From Drosophila persimilis (Eukaryota > Arthropoda > Insecta > Diptera > Drosophilidae): a stretch of DNA of 64,000 nt. Positions within the stretch are counted from its first letter, which is position 1, and each line of letters starts with the position of its first letter. The position numbers were made by a program, and so were the translations under genes. The stretch covers positions 3,844,001-3,908,000 of the forward strand of contig NW_020825289.1 in assembly GCF_003286085.1 (NCBI RefSeq), given 5' to 3'. Below are positions 1-9,159 of this stretch, one piece after another. Under the pieces are notes generated by a model. That model did not search any database. It was not told the origin of the DNA and saw only the letters and a list, made by a program, of their open reading frames with translations.

Positions 1-391
1 GTGTGTTAGAGAGAGACACAGCGAGAAAGAATGAATTTTTTTTTCTTGATTCTGGCTATAATAATTATACGATCAGGTTCAGATTTTGCACTCTAGAAGA
101 TCTAGCCCTCTACGATTCTGCGTTTTCTGTTTTCTTGTATCTTTGAAATTGTGGATGCCACAGAACTCGCCCTTTGGGTGGGCGGAAGGGGGCGGGGCAA
201 AGTTTTGAAATATACTTGAAACAGTGACATATCCCAGAAGTCCACACATAAAATTTTGTTGCTCTAGCTCTTACAGTCTTTGAGCACTAGGCGCTTTATG
301 GGGTCGGAAACGATTTCTTCTGGACGTTACACACATCCACTTTTACCACAAATCTAATATACCCCAATACTCATTTTGAGTATCGGGTATA
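1..391 (-). mobile_element. DINE-1 (INE-1/Helentron-like) fragment, cut by the window edge
   Basis: This matches 17690-18180 almost base for base: the tract with GTGTGTTAGAGAGAGAC, the word GGGTCGGAAACGATT, and the end GAGTATCGGGTATAAA at about 378-393. Read on the minus strand it starts TTTATACCCGATACTC and contains CAGAAG..CGTTTCCGACC, words I know from the 5' part of Drosophila DINE-1. Compared with the copy at 18 kb, about 95 bp are missing between 'ggcgct' (near 295) and 'ttatggggtcgg'. The loss removes the GACG/GACA microsatellite and the adjoining ATATATAC tract. It has no coding capacity. Confidence 0.8.
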
Positions 392-984
392 AAAACTAAC
401 GTTGTTTTCTGCGGGGCCTTAACTACGATGCAGCTGTGAGAATGCCATTGTACTCTAGTAGATTGATATTAATAAACCGTAGAAAAAAGCTTAGTGTGAT
501 TTTTATGCACAACGTTGATAGCCCTGAATTGTTGAGTCGCAAAAACTGCACGATTCCTTTCAGACTCCCCTAATAGGGTCTTCAGCTCGGATTATAATTC
601 ACTCTACCATATCATATCCACGACTAATTTCCCTCCTCTTATTACATTACTATTATTCACGTACCTTTCTCGTATTTAGTAATTGTATTTGTTTTTTAAT
701 TGCATACTTAGTTCTCTTATTAAGTAATAATTTTCCCCGAATATTAGTGACTATCTTTGGTTAACGCAAGCCGTATTACCACTTTTTAACCCATTAAGGC
801 CAATGGGTATTTAAATACACTTGAAAACCATACAACTTAAAGAATTTTAGCTCCAAACTGGTCAAAGACATCATAATAATTATGGCGAGGGAAAAGGAGC
901 AAAAATAAATTCTTCAAACTAATACTTTAAACTAATTTTATCATAAGACCAAATATATTAACGCATCATGTCTTCACATACGAG
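392..984. other. AT-rich intergenic DNA, no gene seen
   Basis: AT-rich sequence between the DINE-1 fragment and the dispersed repeat. I see no open frame with coding character, RNA gene or terminal repeat. Part of it may be old transposon DNA that I cannot assign. Confidence 0.5.
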
Positions 985-1470
985 AAACATTGTGACTGTT
1001 TTTTGTTGAACTATTTTGTTTAAGCCTTGTTTTAGCCAAAATACAATGAAAGCAAGGACTAAAAACTAGCCAATCTGGAAGAAAATTTATTCATCAACAG
1101 CCTAAAATTGTGGGCATAATTAAGGGTTTTAGTTAGCCAGAATTATTCAAGGGAATAAAGAAATTGAGCAATTGGAAAGACTATCCCCTTTCGTTTTTTG
1201 ACCTATTGTGACCTATTTCGCTAAAACCTTTTTTGTTTGACCATTTTCGCTAAAACCTTTTTTTATGCAAAAGTAGAAGTTAAGTAGAAAAATTATTCAT
1301 GAATCGTATAAAATTATGTGGGTATGGCTAAATGTGCTATATAGCTGAGATTATTCCCCGGAATATCAAAAACGAGGAATATGTAAAATAGAACTTGAAT
1401 TCGTCAGTATATTTACGGTATATTTTTAAAATGAGACGGTATACTTTGGTATATATCTGATGGTCGGACG
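985..1470 (-). repeat. Dispersed repeat with two diverged 200-bp-type monomers (copy A)
   Basis: The reverse complement aligns along its length with 60148-62010. Shared words, read on the minus strand, include ATATACCGTAAATATAC, ACATATTCCTCGTTTTTGAT, AGCCATACCCACATAATTTT, GGTTTTAGCGAAAATGG and GGCTAGTTTTTAGTCCTTG. Only two diverged monomers are present here: about 1180-1370 resembles the unit at 61651, and about 985-1180 resembles the one at 61850. The other locus has about nine. The repeat continues past the MITE at 1471-2162 for a short distance (about 2171-2185). Confidence 0.8.
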
Positions 1471-2162
1471 CAGTGCTGCCAGATTTTGAGAGTCCCCATA
1501 AGCTAGATTGAAGAAAAAAATAAGCTAGAATAAGCTAAAAATTTAAAAAATAGCTTAAAACATAAAAAACATCAAAATCATGGATACTTTAATTTTGTCG
1601 ATATAATTTTTTATTTTTATTTATTATTTAAGTAATGACATGATTTTTTCCACTTCATTATGCTGTGGCCGAGTGCTCAGAAAAGTACAAACAAACCACA
1701 GCCTCCTGCTCCTCTGTTTCTTGAGGACTTTTTAATAAAAGGTATTTTTTTAGTTTGTGCCATGCTTGCATTGCATTAAATTCTTAAAAATTTAGACAGA
1801 AATTGTGGAAATTTTGATTATAAGACACTTTCGGCATTTTATCTTATGTAAATGTGCAAACAATACTGTAGTGTGACTAAAATTTATCAACGAAAAATGA
1901 CTATACATTTATACACAAAATTGGATACCAAAATATGAACAAAAAATATGATTTTTATCAGATTTCTCGCTAAAAATTAACAAATATTACAAAAAAATCA
2001 TAGAACATAAATTGTTTTGTACTAATTATTTTAAGCCAAAATAAGCTAAATGAACTTTTAAATAAGCTAGATTTCAAGCTATAAGAATTTCAAATATTTT
2101 ACAACAATTTGGTTTAAAAAAAAGCCAAATCTAGCTTAAAATAAGCTAAAATGGTAACACTG
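1471..2162. mobile_element. hAT-like MITE, 692 bp, with 8-bp target-site duplication
   Basis: The ends form a short imperfect inverted repeat: CAGTGCTGCCA at the left and TGGTAACACTG (reverse complement CAGTGTTACCA) at the right. The flanks are GTCGGACG (1463-1470) and GTCTGACG (2163-2170), an 8-bp duplication with one mismatch, as expected for hAT. The interior is AT-rich, carries several AAGCTA/TAGCTT words near both ends, and has no transposase frame. A related uninterrupted site exists at 60148-60155. P-superfamily elements also make 8-bp duplications, so the hAT assignment rests on the CAGTG ends. Confidence 0.75.
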
Positions 2163-2170
2163 GTCTGACG

Positions 2171-3081
2171 GCATGTTTTAACATTTTGTTAGCATTTTTT
2201 TTCGCCGATAGACGTGATTTTCACGCTTCTGTGTTATTCTAAAAAACGGCGCGGCCCTTGCAAATATCCTAAACATTGTATTAAACTCTAAATCCACCAA
2301 TTGCGATATAAACTGTATGTGTAAAAAGTAAGTGGAAAATGCGCCATACATGCTTAAACATGTTGAGATTCGAGAGTGTTTGTGTGTGTGCTTCCGTTTT
2401 TCACCTAAACCGCCGCTGTCGACGCTACTAGTGACGCGGCTATGGAAAACTTGTTTAGGTTTTCATTTTAAACGAAATCTGCGTGCGCTCGGAACGAATA
2501 TTTGGGCAATTTGTATTGATTATTCTTCTGGTAGGCAGCCTGTACACGCCTCTTTCCACTTATGTCTGTGAAATTTTCCTTTCTGCTGAGAATTAAAGAG
2601 AAAACACTTTTTCGCCGCACTCCACGGTCATTGACAAGCTATTCGCAATTCGAAATGGCTCTTGCTTTATTTTTAGACTGAATCTTTCTAGCCCCCAGCC
2701 TGCCTACACTAACCCCTACCTACCCATTGCATTCTAATTAAAAACCAGGCACTGTGCTCATTTCAACACGCATCGCATTGCATAATTTAATGCTCATGCT
2801 GTGGGAGGGAGCTTCTGTCAATAAGCACTCGAGCATAGAAGTTAACTACAAATTAGCCATAAAGTAGTATGTCAAATATTTCGTCATTACGGTCTCTTAG
2901 GAGAAATCCGTTGTGTTGTGGATTGTCTGTCTGTCCAATTGTAAACAACCCACGCCTAGTTTACACACACATACAAAAACCTTTTAATGTTTATTTCCAT
3001 TTTACCATTCCGTTTGCAGCCAACCAATAGCAGCAACCTTCAGCTGGCCCTAAGACATTTGAGAAGCAGCAGAATCTAATC
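2171..3081 (+). promoter_or_regulatory. koi: koi upstream region and probable 5' UTR with intron
   Basis: The non-coding stretch before the koi start codon. A possible non-coding exon ends at 2327 (AAAAA|GTAAGT), and a good acceptor (CCGTTTGCAG) ends at 3019, leaving 62 nt of leader before the ATG at 3082. I found no clear TATA box, Motif 1 or DRE, so the transcription start is not placed. The leader intron is an inference from splice words only. Confidence 0.35.
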
Positions 3082-3239
3082 ATGAGCGATGATACGTACC
3101 AGATAGAGACGCGACGTCGTTCGCGTTCCAAGACCCCCTTCCTTCGCTCCAGTTGCGATCATGAGAATTGCGAGCATGCTGGCGAGGAGGGACATGTGCA
3201 TCACCAGAAGAAGAAGTCGGCGCAGGCTCCCAATGTGCA
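3082..3239 (+). CDS. koi: koi coding exon 1
   Basis: Starts at the ATG (MSDDTYQIETRRRSRSKTPF) and ends at donor GCA|GTGAGT in phase 2. It encodes a basic, RS-type N-terminus and a His/Cys patch (CDHENCEH) expected on the nucleoplasmic side. Confidence 0.85.
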
Positions 3240-6200
3240 GTGAGTATGGCCGAATGGGGGGAAGGGTTGTTCTCCCTTCCCAAAATAGACCTAATTACAG
3301 CATTTGCTTATCACTCAACATGCCATTGCTATCAGCAGTCTAGAATACTCTTCGGGTGGGCAGTGGAAGTAAATGGAGTTTCTTCGGCATGTGGCCCAGG
3401 CACGCGAGTCTCAACAATCGTTGGGGCAGCGTCGCAACCATAGCAATAACCCCATACAGTGTGTCTGCTTGTAGCGGTGTTTGGGTCCATGACGTCATCT
3501 CCTTGTTATTTACACTCGACGCGAAATTCAATTTCGAAAGAGCAGGCGGGCAAATGAAAACGAAGGCAAATCCACATGTTTATCTGTGTGTGTGCGTTTG
3601 CCGTACAGGGTGTGTTCGGCTGTGGTATATGTAGCTTTACTCGGCTTTGGCGCGCATTTTTACCGTGTAGTTGATGAATCAAATAAACTTCGTCGTCGTT
3701 TCGTTGATGACGACATCTGGCAGTCACAGCAACATGCTCTGGGCTGGCCATCATAGATTCGTTTTCACGTTTTAGCCACAAAACCCAGCATGCTGGGGCG
3801 GACGGGCATTAAACACTGAAGGTCAGAGCAGCTCATGAGCATATTTTTATATTTTTGTTTTGATACGTCGTTGTAGAACTGCTTTACACAGTTTCGGAGT
3901 GGAGATATTGTCGCCAAACCTTACTAAACAGCTTTCTATATCCCACCACTTGCAGTACGATCATCGAGGAGAGTGTCGTGGTGGAGTCGAGCATCAGCAA
4001 GAAGGGACGGAACAAAGCATTTTCCCAGATGACCTCCGACTTTTCGGCCGATGACATTACTCCGGACGCTAAGCGCAAACAGACCTCGACCACCACAACA
4101 GTCACGTCAATCACCACCAACAGAATGGGTGCCACATCGACCCCCCACAATAAGATCCAACTGGAGACCAAGCAAAATGTGCTGAACACCGCCCGCGAGC
4201 AGCTGAACAGCAGCAAGCGCTCGAACGGCACCCACAGTACGGTGGATCCCAGCGTCGCCTATATCGAGTACAAAAATGCTGGCGAATATTGGAAGTTAGT
4301 AGAGGATTGAAGTTGGTTTTTCCTGGTCCTACAGTCACCTAACGAAATCTGCTCTCTTTTCCAGCAATACACCCAAGACGGACTACACATATTCACAGCT
4401 GTCCCCACATCGCCGCCAATTGGCCCCAGGTGTTGTGGCCATGCCCAATATGTCTCGTCGTAGCCTCGCCAACCATGATGCCCGTGTGAACTTAATGGTC
4501 CAGCAGAATCCGGACCAGGAAGAGCTCATCCGTCGTCGCTACCAGTCAAGGAAATCGCAGTACTTGAACTACGATTCGGCAGACGAGCTGGACGCCACAA
4601 CGTTTGGACAGCAGCAAAAGCAGAGCTTTTGGCTGGTCCGTCTCATCCATGTCGTCCTGAGCACCGTCACGACCATGTGGACGCGCATCACCAACATTTC
4701 GGCCACAGAGACGAATGCGTATCAAACCTATTACGCCAGGCAGCAAAGGAACCAAGAACGCAGTGTGCTAGGACGGATTGGCAATGCCATGGGCGACAGT
4801 CTGTCGAGTCTTCTGCAATACGTCTATCTGTTCGTTGGATCGGTACTGAGTCTGGACACGTGGCTGCTGAGATCTTCGGATGTGGAAAACAAGTCGAAGA
4901 AGCGTTTTCTCATACTGCTGCTGATCTTGCTGCCCTTGCTGCTGCTGACGGGTGAGTAGAGCTGTGCTACACATTTGCCGGAGGTTAAGTAAAATATATG
5001 TGAGCGTGCGCCCTGACCTTGAATTGGGTCGACAACTAGTGCCATATGCATAGAGTCGACCACTGTTGGAATTATTTATACGCGCGACTGAACGTTGTGG
5101 AGAGCAACACGTTTGCATTGATTTACATAGATCTACAAATAGCCATGGCCACGGGCCACGTGCATATATATTTTACTATGGCCATTTCCAAAAGACCAAT
5201 GCCTAATGTGCTTCGCCTTTGCAGGTCTGTTCTATTACCTCCATCCCAACGAAACTTTCCCACCCAAATCCTTGTCCGAATACACGTTCACCTTCCCCAA
5301 GATCAATGTCGGTGACTACCTGAACCAGGCGCAGTACGAATCGGTGCGCTCGCAGGCCGCCGAGCAGGCGGTCCGCGTGCGTGACTGGGCCGACGACTAT
5401 CTGCTGTATTTGAAAACTATCGGCCAGAACGTGGCAGCCCGCGGACGCCAGTTGTTTCAGGCCGACGATCAGGTCTACTATGAGCGTGTTTAGGGAACAT
5501 CTTGAGCTGCTATCGTGCCGCTTTATTTTTGAGCTGCTGCAGCAGCTGCTTTCTTGATAGATAAACTCTCTCTCTCTCTCTCTGTCCATATCTGATCGTG
5601 GATATGTGTTAACTTTACGATCAATTGAAGTACAAATTAAAAAGCATTTGATTCATTTTCTTACGGCTTGTCAGTCCGGTTCGTCCACAAGTTGGTCTAT
5701 TTTTGTTGAGTTTTTTTTACCTGCTCATTGACTGTCCATACATATAAAACTCCTTTCCATTTCCCCACATCACTAACCCACACAATTCCCCCAACAACAT
5801 CCAACAAAATGTCAAATCACAGGCTGATGGAAGAAGGATAGAGCTCGCCGCCACCTATACATATTGCAGAACATTTTTATAAATGATTTACATTCATTCA
5901 CATGAACCGAACATGTGTGTGCCTCAAACAATTTATAATTGTTGTCGGACAACGTTAATTGTAATTTGTTCACTGTTTGTTGTGTAAGAGTCTTGTACAA
6001 AAGAATAAACTGCAAACGATTTCATGCAAAACATCAAGACAAGAAGAATCGTTTGTTTTATTTGCCATTTGATGGAATCATGCGAAATGGTAAGTAGACA
6101 CGACAAGCAATATTAGTTGGCCAGAACCGAACTCTATCCTTCTGCATTTCTTCATGTGTTGGCATTCCCCAAAAATCGAATTTCCCCCGTAGCCCATGCC

Positions 6201-8267
6201 CTGAATATCTAAAAACTGTGGGGGTAACCGGAATGTAGAAGGACTGCCAACTAATAATGCCTTGTTTCGCTTTATCTTTGGCCAGCCTGGTCGCTGTTGC
6301 AGGAGGATCAGAAACTCAGCTACGTTCAACATGTCCAGGCCCTGCTGCCGCTGCCTCTGACTCTGCTGGCCACGTGGCGTGGGCATCTGTCCAGCGCCAC
6401 AGCCTCGCTGAAGTCTCTGCTGGAGCTGCCTTTGGTGCCTAGGGCTCCTGAAGAAGCCGAAACCATCAAGTCGAACATGGCGGGCATAGAGCAGAGCATA
6501 CGGAAAGCCCTTACCGCCGAGGAATACGAGAATATTCTGAATCACGTCAACAGCTATGTCCAGCAGCTGGTGGAGCTGAAACTCCAGCAGCAGCAGCAGC
6601 AGCAGCAGTATACGCAGAGAGAGCAGCAGCTTTCGCCTCAGCAGATTCACATTATCGTTCAGCTGATGAAGCAGAACCTCCAGGATTTTACTGCCAAGGT
6701 GGAGCTCAGTGAACAGGATCTGAATGATTTGGCCGCCAAACTGAAGCTGGAGCTGCAAAGGTCGGGCGACTGGCAGCCGGAGGCGAGACTGTCGACAGCT
6801 AACCTGGAGGAGATCAACAGGCTGATCAAGGCTGAAGTTAACCTACAGGAATCCCACTACACGCTGCTGCTGGAGAAAATCGATTGGGGAGCTTTACTGG
6901 AACGTATTTTAGGCTCCCCAAAGTTGGCCGACTTCGTGGACGGACGAATTAATCTGGCCCTACAGGAGGAGAAGGTGCTAAAAGACGGCTCCGGCTCGCA
7001 TGCCACCGAACAAGAAATCGATCGCCTGAAAAAGGAGATCGCCTTTATCAAGCTGGCACTCTCCGACAACCAGGCCGAGAATACAAATCTTCAACAGTCT
7101 ATCAGCAGACTGAAGATCGGTCAGGAGGATCTGTTGGAGCGCATGCAGCAGCATGAACTGGCTAGCGATCAGCGATTCAGTTTACTGCTGGCCGAGATCG
7201 AAACCAAGCTGGCAGCCCTAAACGACTCCCAGTTTTTCCTGCTCAACAAACAGGTTAAACTCTCTCTGGTCGAGATTCTAGGATTCAAACAATCGACCAT
7301 GGGAAGTGGCAAGGACGGGGCCAAGCTGGACGACATCGATCTGCAGAATTGGGTGCGCAGTGTGTTCGTGGCCAAAGACTATCTGGAGCAGCAGCTACTG
7401 GAGCTCAACAAGCGTACCAACAACAACATCCGCGACGAGATTGAACGCTCCAGCATCGTGCTGATGAGCGAAATTAGTGAGCGGCTCAAGCGCGAGATTC
7501 TTCTGGCCGTCGAGGCCAAGCATAATGAAAGTAACTCTTCTATCGAGGGGGAAATCGGCGAGGAGGCAGTGCGTCAGATAGTCAAGGCCGTGCTAGCTAC
7601 GTACGATGCTGACAAGACGGGCCTCGTGGACTTTGCCCTGGAATCGGCAGGTGGCCAGATCCTGTCCACACGCTGCACCGAGAGCTATCAGACCAAAACA
7701 GCCCAGATATCGGTTTTTGGGATTCCGCTGTGGTATCCCACCAACACGCCCCGTGTGGCCATCTCGCCCAATGTGCAGCCTGGCGAGTGCTGGGCCTTTC
7801 AGGGGTTCCCCGGATTTCTAGGCAAGTCTTTACCTCTAATTCGACCCTGAAAAACCTTACATTGGCCATTATCTTACAGTTCTTAAGCTAAACTCCTTGG
7901 TGTATGTCACTGGGTTTACACTGGAGCACATTCCCAAAAGTCTGTCGCCCACAGGACGCATTGACTCTGCACCACGTAACTTTACCGTTTGGGTAAGTGA
8001 GAAATCTCATTTAAAAGTTTGCATAGTTCATTTCAGATTCATTTGATTCCTCAGGGGCTGGAGCACGAGAAGGACCAGGACCCGGTGCTGTTCGGTGAGT
8101 ACGAGTACCAGGACAATGGCGCCTCCCTGCAGTACTTTACCCTGCAGAACCTGGAAATCCAACGGCCCTACGAAATTGTTGAGCTGCGCATCGAGACAAA
8201 TCATGGCCAGCCGACCTACACATGCCTCTACCGGTTTCGAGTGCATGGCAAGCCGCCAGCCTCTTAA
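3082..8267 (+). CDS. koi: Klaroid, SUN-domain inner nuclear membrane protein (7 coding exons)
   Basis: Joined exons: 3082-3239, 3956-4294, 4365-4951, 5225-5485, 6286-7821, 7880-7992, 8055-8267. The product is about 1068 aa. Residues 1 to about 340 are a basic, Ser/Thr-rich nucleoplasmic part. A leucine-rich membrane segment around 342-367 is split by intron 3. A long glutamine- and leucine-rich coiled-coil region follows, and the C-terminal SUN domain (about 190 aa) is very close to vertebrate SUN2: GGQILSTRC, FGIPLWY, ECWAFQG, TLEHIPKSLSPTG, APRNF, YTCLYRFRVHG. The three cysteines used in SUN2 for the KASH disulfide and the internal disulfide are present. By family, SUN trimers bind KASH proteins in the perinuclear space to form LINC complexes. 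The exon 4/5 junction is uncertain: 5472/6303 also keeps frame, giving 1058 aa. Intron 5 is GC-AG. Confidence 0.93.
3956..4294 (+). CDS. koi: koi coding exon 2
   Basis: Acceptor CACTTGCAG|T and donor GGAA|GTTAGT. Frame is kept from exon 1 (CA+T) into exon 3 (AA+C). It encodes an acidic start followed by Ser/Thr- and Lys-rich nucleoplasmic sequence ending YW. Confidence 0.9.
4365..4951 (+). CDS. koi: koi coding exon 3
   Basis: Acceptor TTTTCCAG|C and donor ACGG|GTGAGT, phase 1. It carries NTPKTDYTYSQL and a moderately hydrophobic stretch (LLQYVYLFVGSVLSLDTWLL), then KKRFLILLLILLPLLLLTG, the main membrane segment. Confidence 0.92.
5225..5485 (+). CDS. koi: koi coding exon 4 (3' end uncertain)
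   Basis: Acceptor CTTTGCAG|GT. It continues the membrane segment as LFYYLHPNETF and enters the perinuclear domain. If not spliced, the frame ends at TAG 5491-5493. Candidate donors are GAGC|GTGTTT (5486, phase 1) and GATCAG|GTCTAC (5473, phase 0). Each pairs with a matching-phase acceptor upstream of exon 5. Confidence 0.75.
5494..6285 (+). other. koi: koi intron 4 or alternative 3' UTR
   Basis: Long for this gene. It contains ATTAAA near 5636 and AATAAA near 6003 downstream of an in-frame TAG. It may be a simple intron, or the 3' UTR of a short isoform lacking the coiled coil and SUN domain. A (CT)n run lies at about 5567-5582. Confidence 0.4.
6286..7821 (+). CDS. koi: koi coding exon 5 (coiled coil and start of SUN domain)
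   Basis: Acceptor TTGGCCAG|CC (or GTTGCAG|GAG at 6303). It encodes the long coiled-coil region with a polyglutamine run at about 6583-6610, then the SUN domain up to GFPGFL. The exon ends G|GCAAGT, a GC donor. The frame then resumes after the 58-nt intron as VLKLNSLVYVTGF, as the SUN family requires. Confidence 0.92.
7880..7992 (+). CDS. koi: koi coding exon 6
   Basis: Acceptor ATCTTACAG|TT and donor TTTGG|GTAAGT, phase 0. It encodes the SUN core with TLEHIPKSLSPTG and APRNFTVW. Confidence 0.92.
8055..8267 (+). CDS. koi: koi coding exon 7 (SUN C-terminus and stop)
   Basis: Acceptor GATTCCTCAG|GGG gives TVW-GLEHE, matching the conserved V-Y-G-L of other SUN domains. An acceptor 18 nt earlier (TTTCAG|ATT, 8037) would add six residues but leaves a 44-nt intron. 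The exon ends with YTCLYRFRVHGKPPAS and TAA at 8265-8267. Confidence 0.9.
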   Translation, partial: GLEHEKDQDPVLFGEYEYQDNGASLQYFTLQNLEIQRPYEIVELRIETNHGQPTYTCLYRFRVHGKPPAS

Positions 8268-9153
8268 GTCTGTCTCTGCCGCCGTACCACCCACCACCCA
8301 CCACTCTCCACTCCCCAGTCTAGTGACCTAAGTTCAGTCAGGTGTACATAATATCTGTGCCTTAAGAAGGAAAACTCAACAATATATCGCCGCGAGGGAA
8401 TGGAAGAACGGATCCAAAGCGCCCTCTTTACTTATGCTACATCTAAGGCTATAGTTTGTAAGTGTTGTTGTATCATATCGTAGATGGATGAGTGTTTTTA
8501 TAGCCAATCCGATAGGAGCAGTTTGTACATACATACCTAGGTAAATAGGTCCAGGCAAGGTCCTATAATATTTATTCAGATCTACATTGTCTTAAACTCG
8601 AAGAACTCGTGTCATCAGTTCCTTTCAGCCTCTTCCCCGAATAACAGATTTAAGGATATATTTTATCATGTTTGCCATTTGAATTCGTTTTAAGGTCAGT
8701 CATGGCTCGTCAAAGCCGCACACACTTTCTACAAATCATAAATTTAAGCTATCACTAAGTTATGCTACCTAGAGTGGAACAGATAAAATTCTCACACTTG
8801 GATGGAATGCACAAATATATGTACCAATCTGTCCATTTCAAGCTACCCGTGTATACGTTCTAGATAAGATTAAAGAGCGATCCCAAAAATAGTTGATAGT
8901 TTGGCCTAAAAACTCTTTCTATGCATGTTTTGCTTGTAAGTTCACTTAATTGGCACAGTTTATCGGCATGCCGCTTTTTATCTAAGACTATCCTATTTTT
9001 TACAATAAATGCATTGCACGGAGTAATTAAAACGTTATCTTGTCGAGAGCGGAGGGAGAATGAATGGCTGTCAAAGCCATTAGCAGGCAAGTAATTAGCG
9101 TGTCCGGCTGCATCACGGCTTTTTTCAGGGCTCTACGCTCAGAGTACAATAAA
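8268..9153 (+). other. koi: koi 3' UTR (probable)
   Basis: Non-coding sequence after the stop. The clearest poly(A) signal is AATAAA at 9148-9153, and another AATAAA lies near 9004. The true end is not determined by sequence. Confidence 0.5.
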
Positions 9154-9159
9154 CACGGG

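Noticed and set aside
2332-2571. 79-codon frame upstream of koi
   Set aside because: No coding character and no frame link to koi; it overlaps the inferred leader intron.
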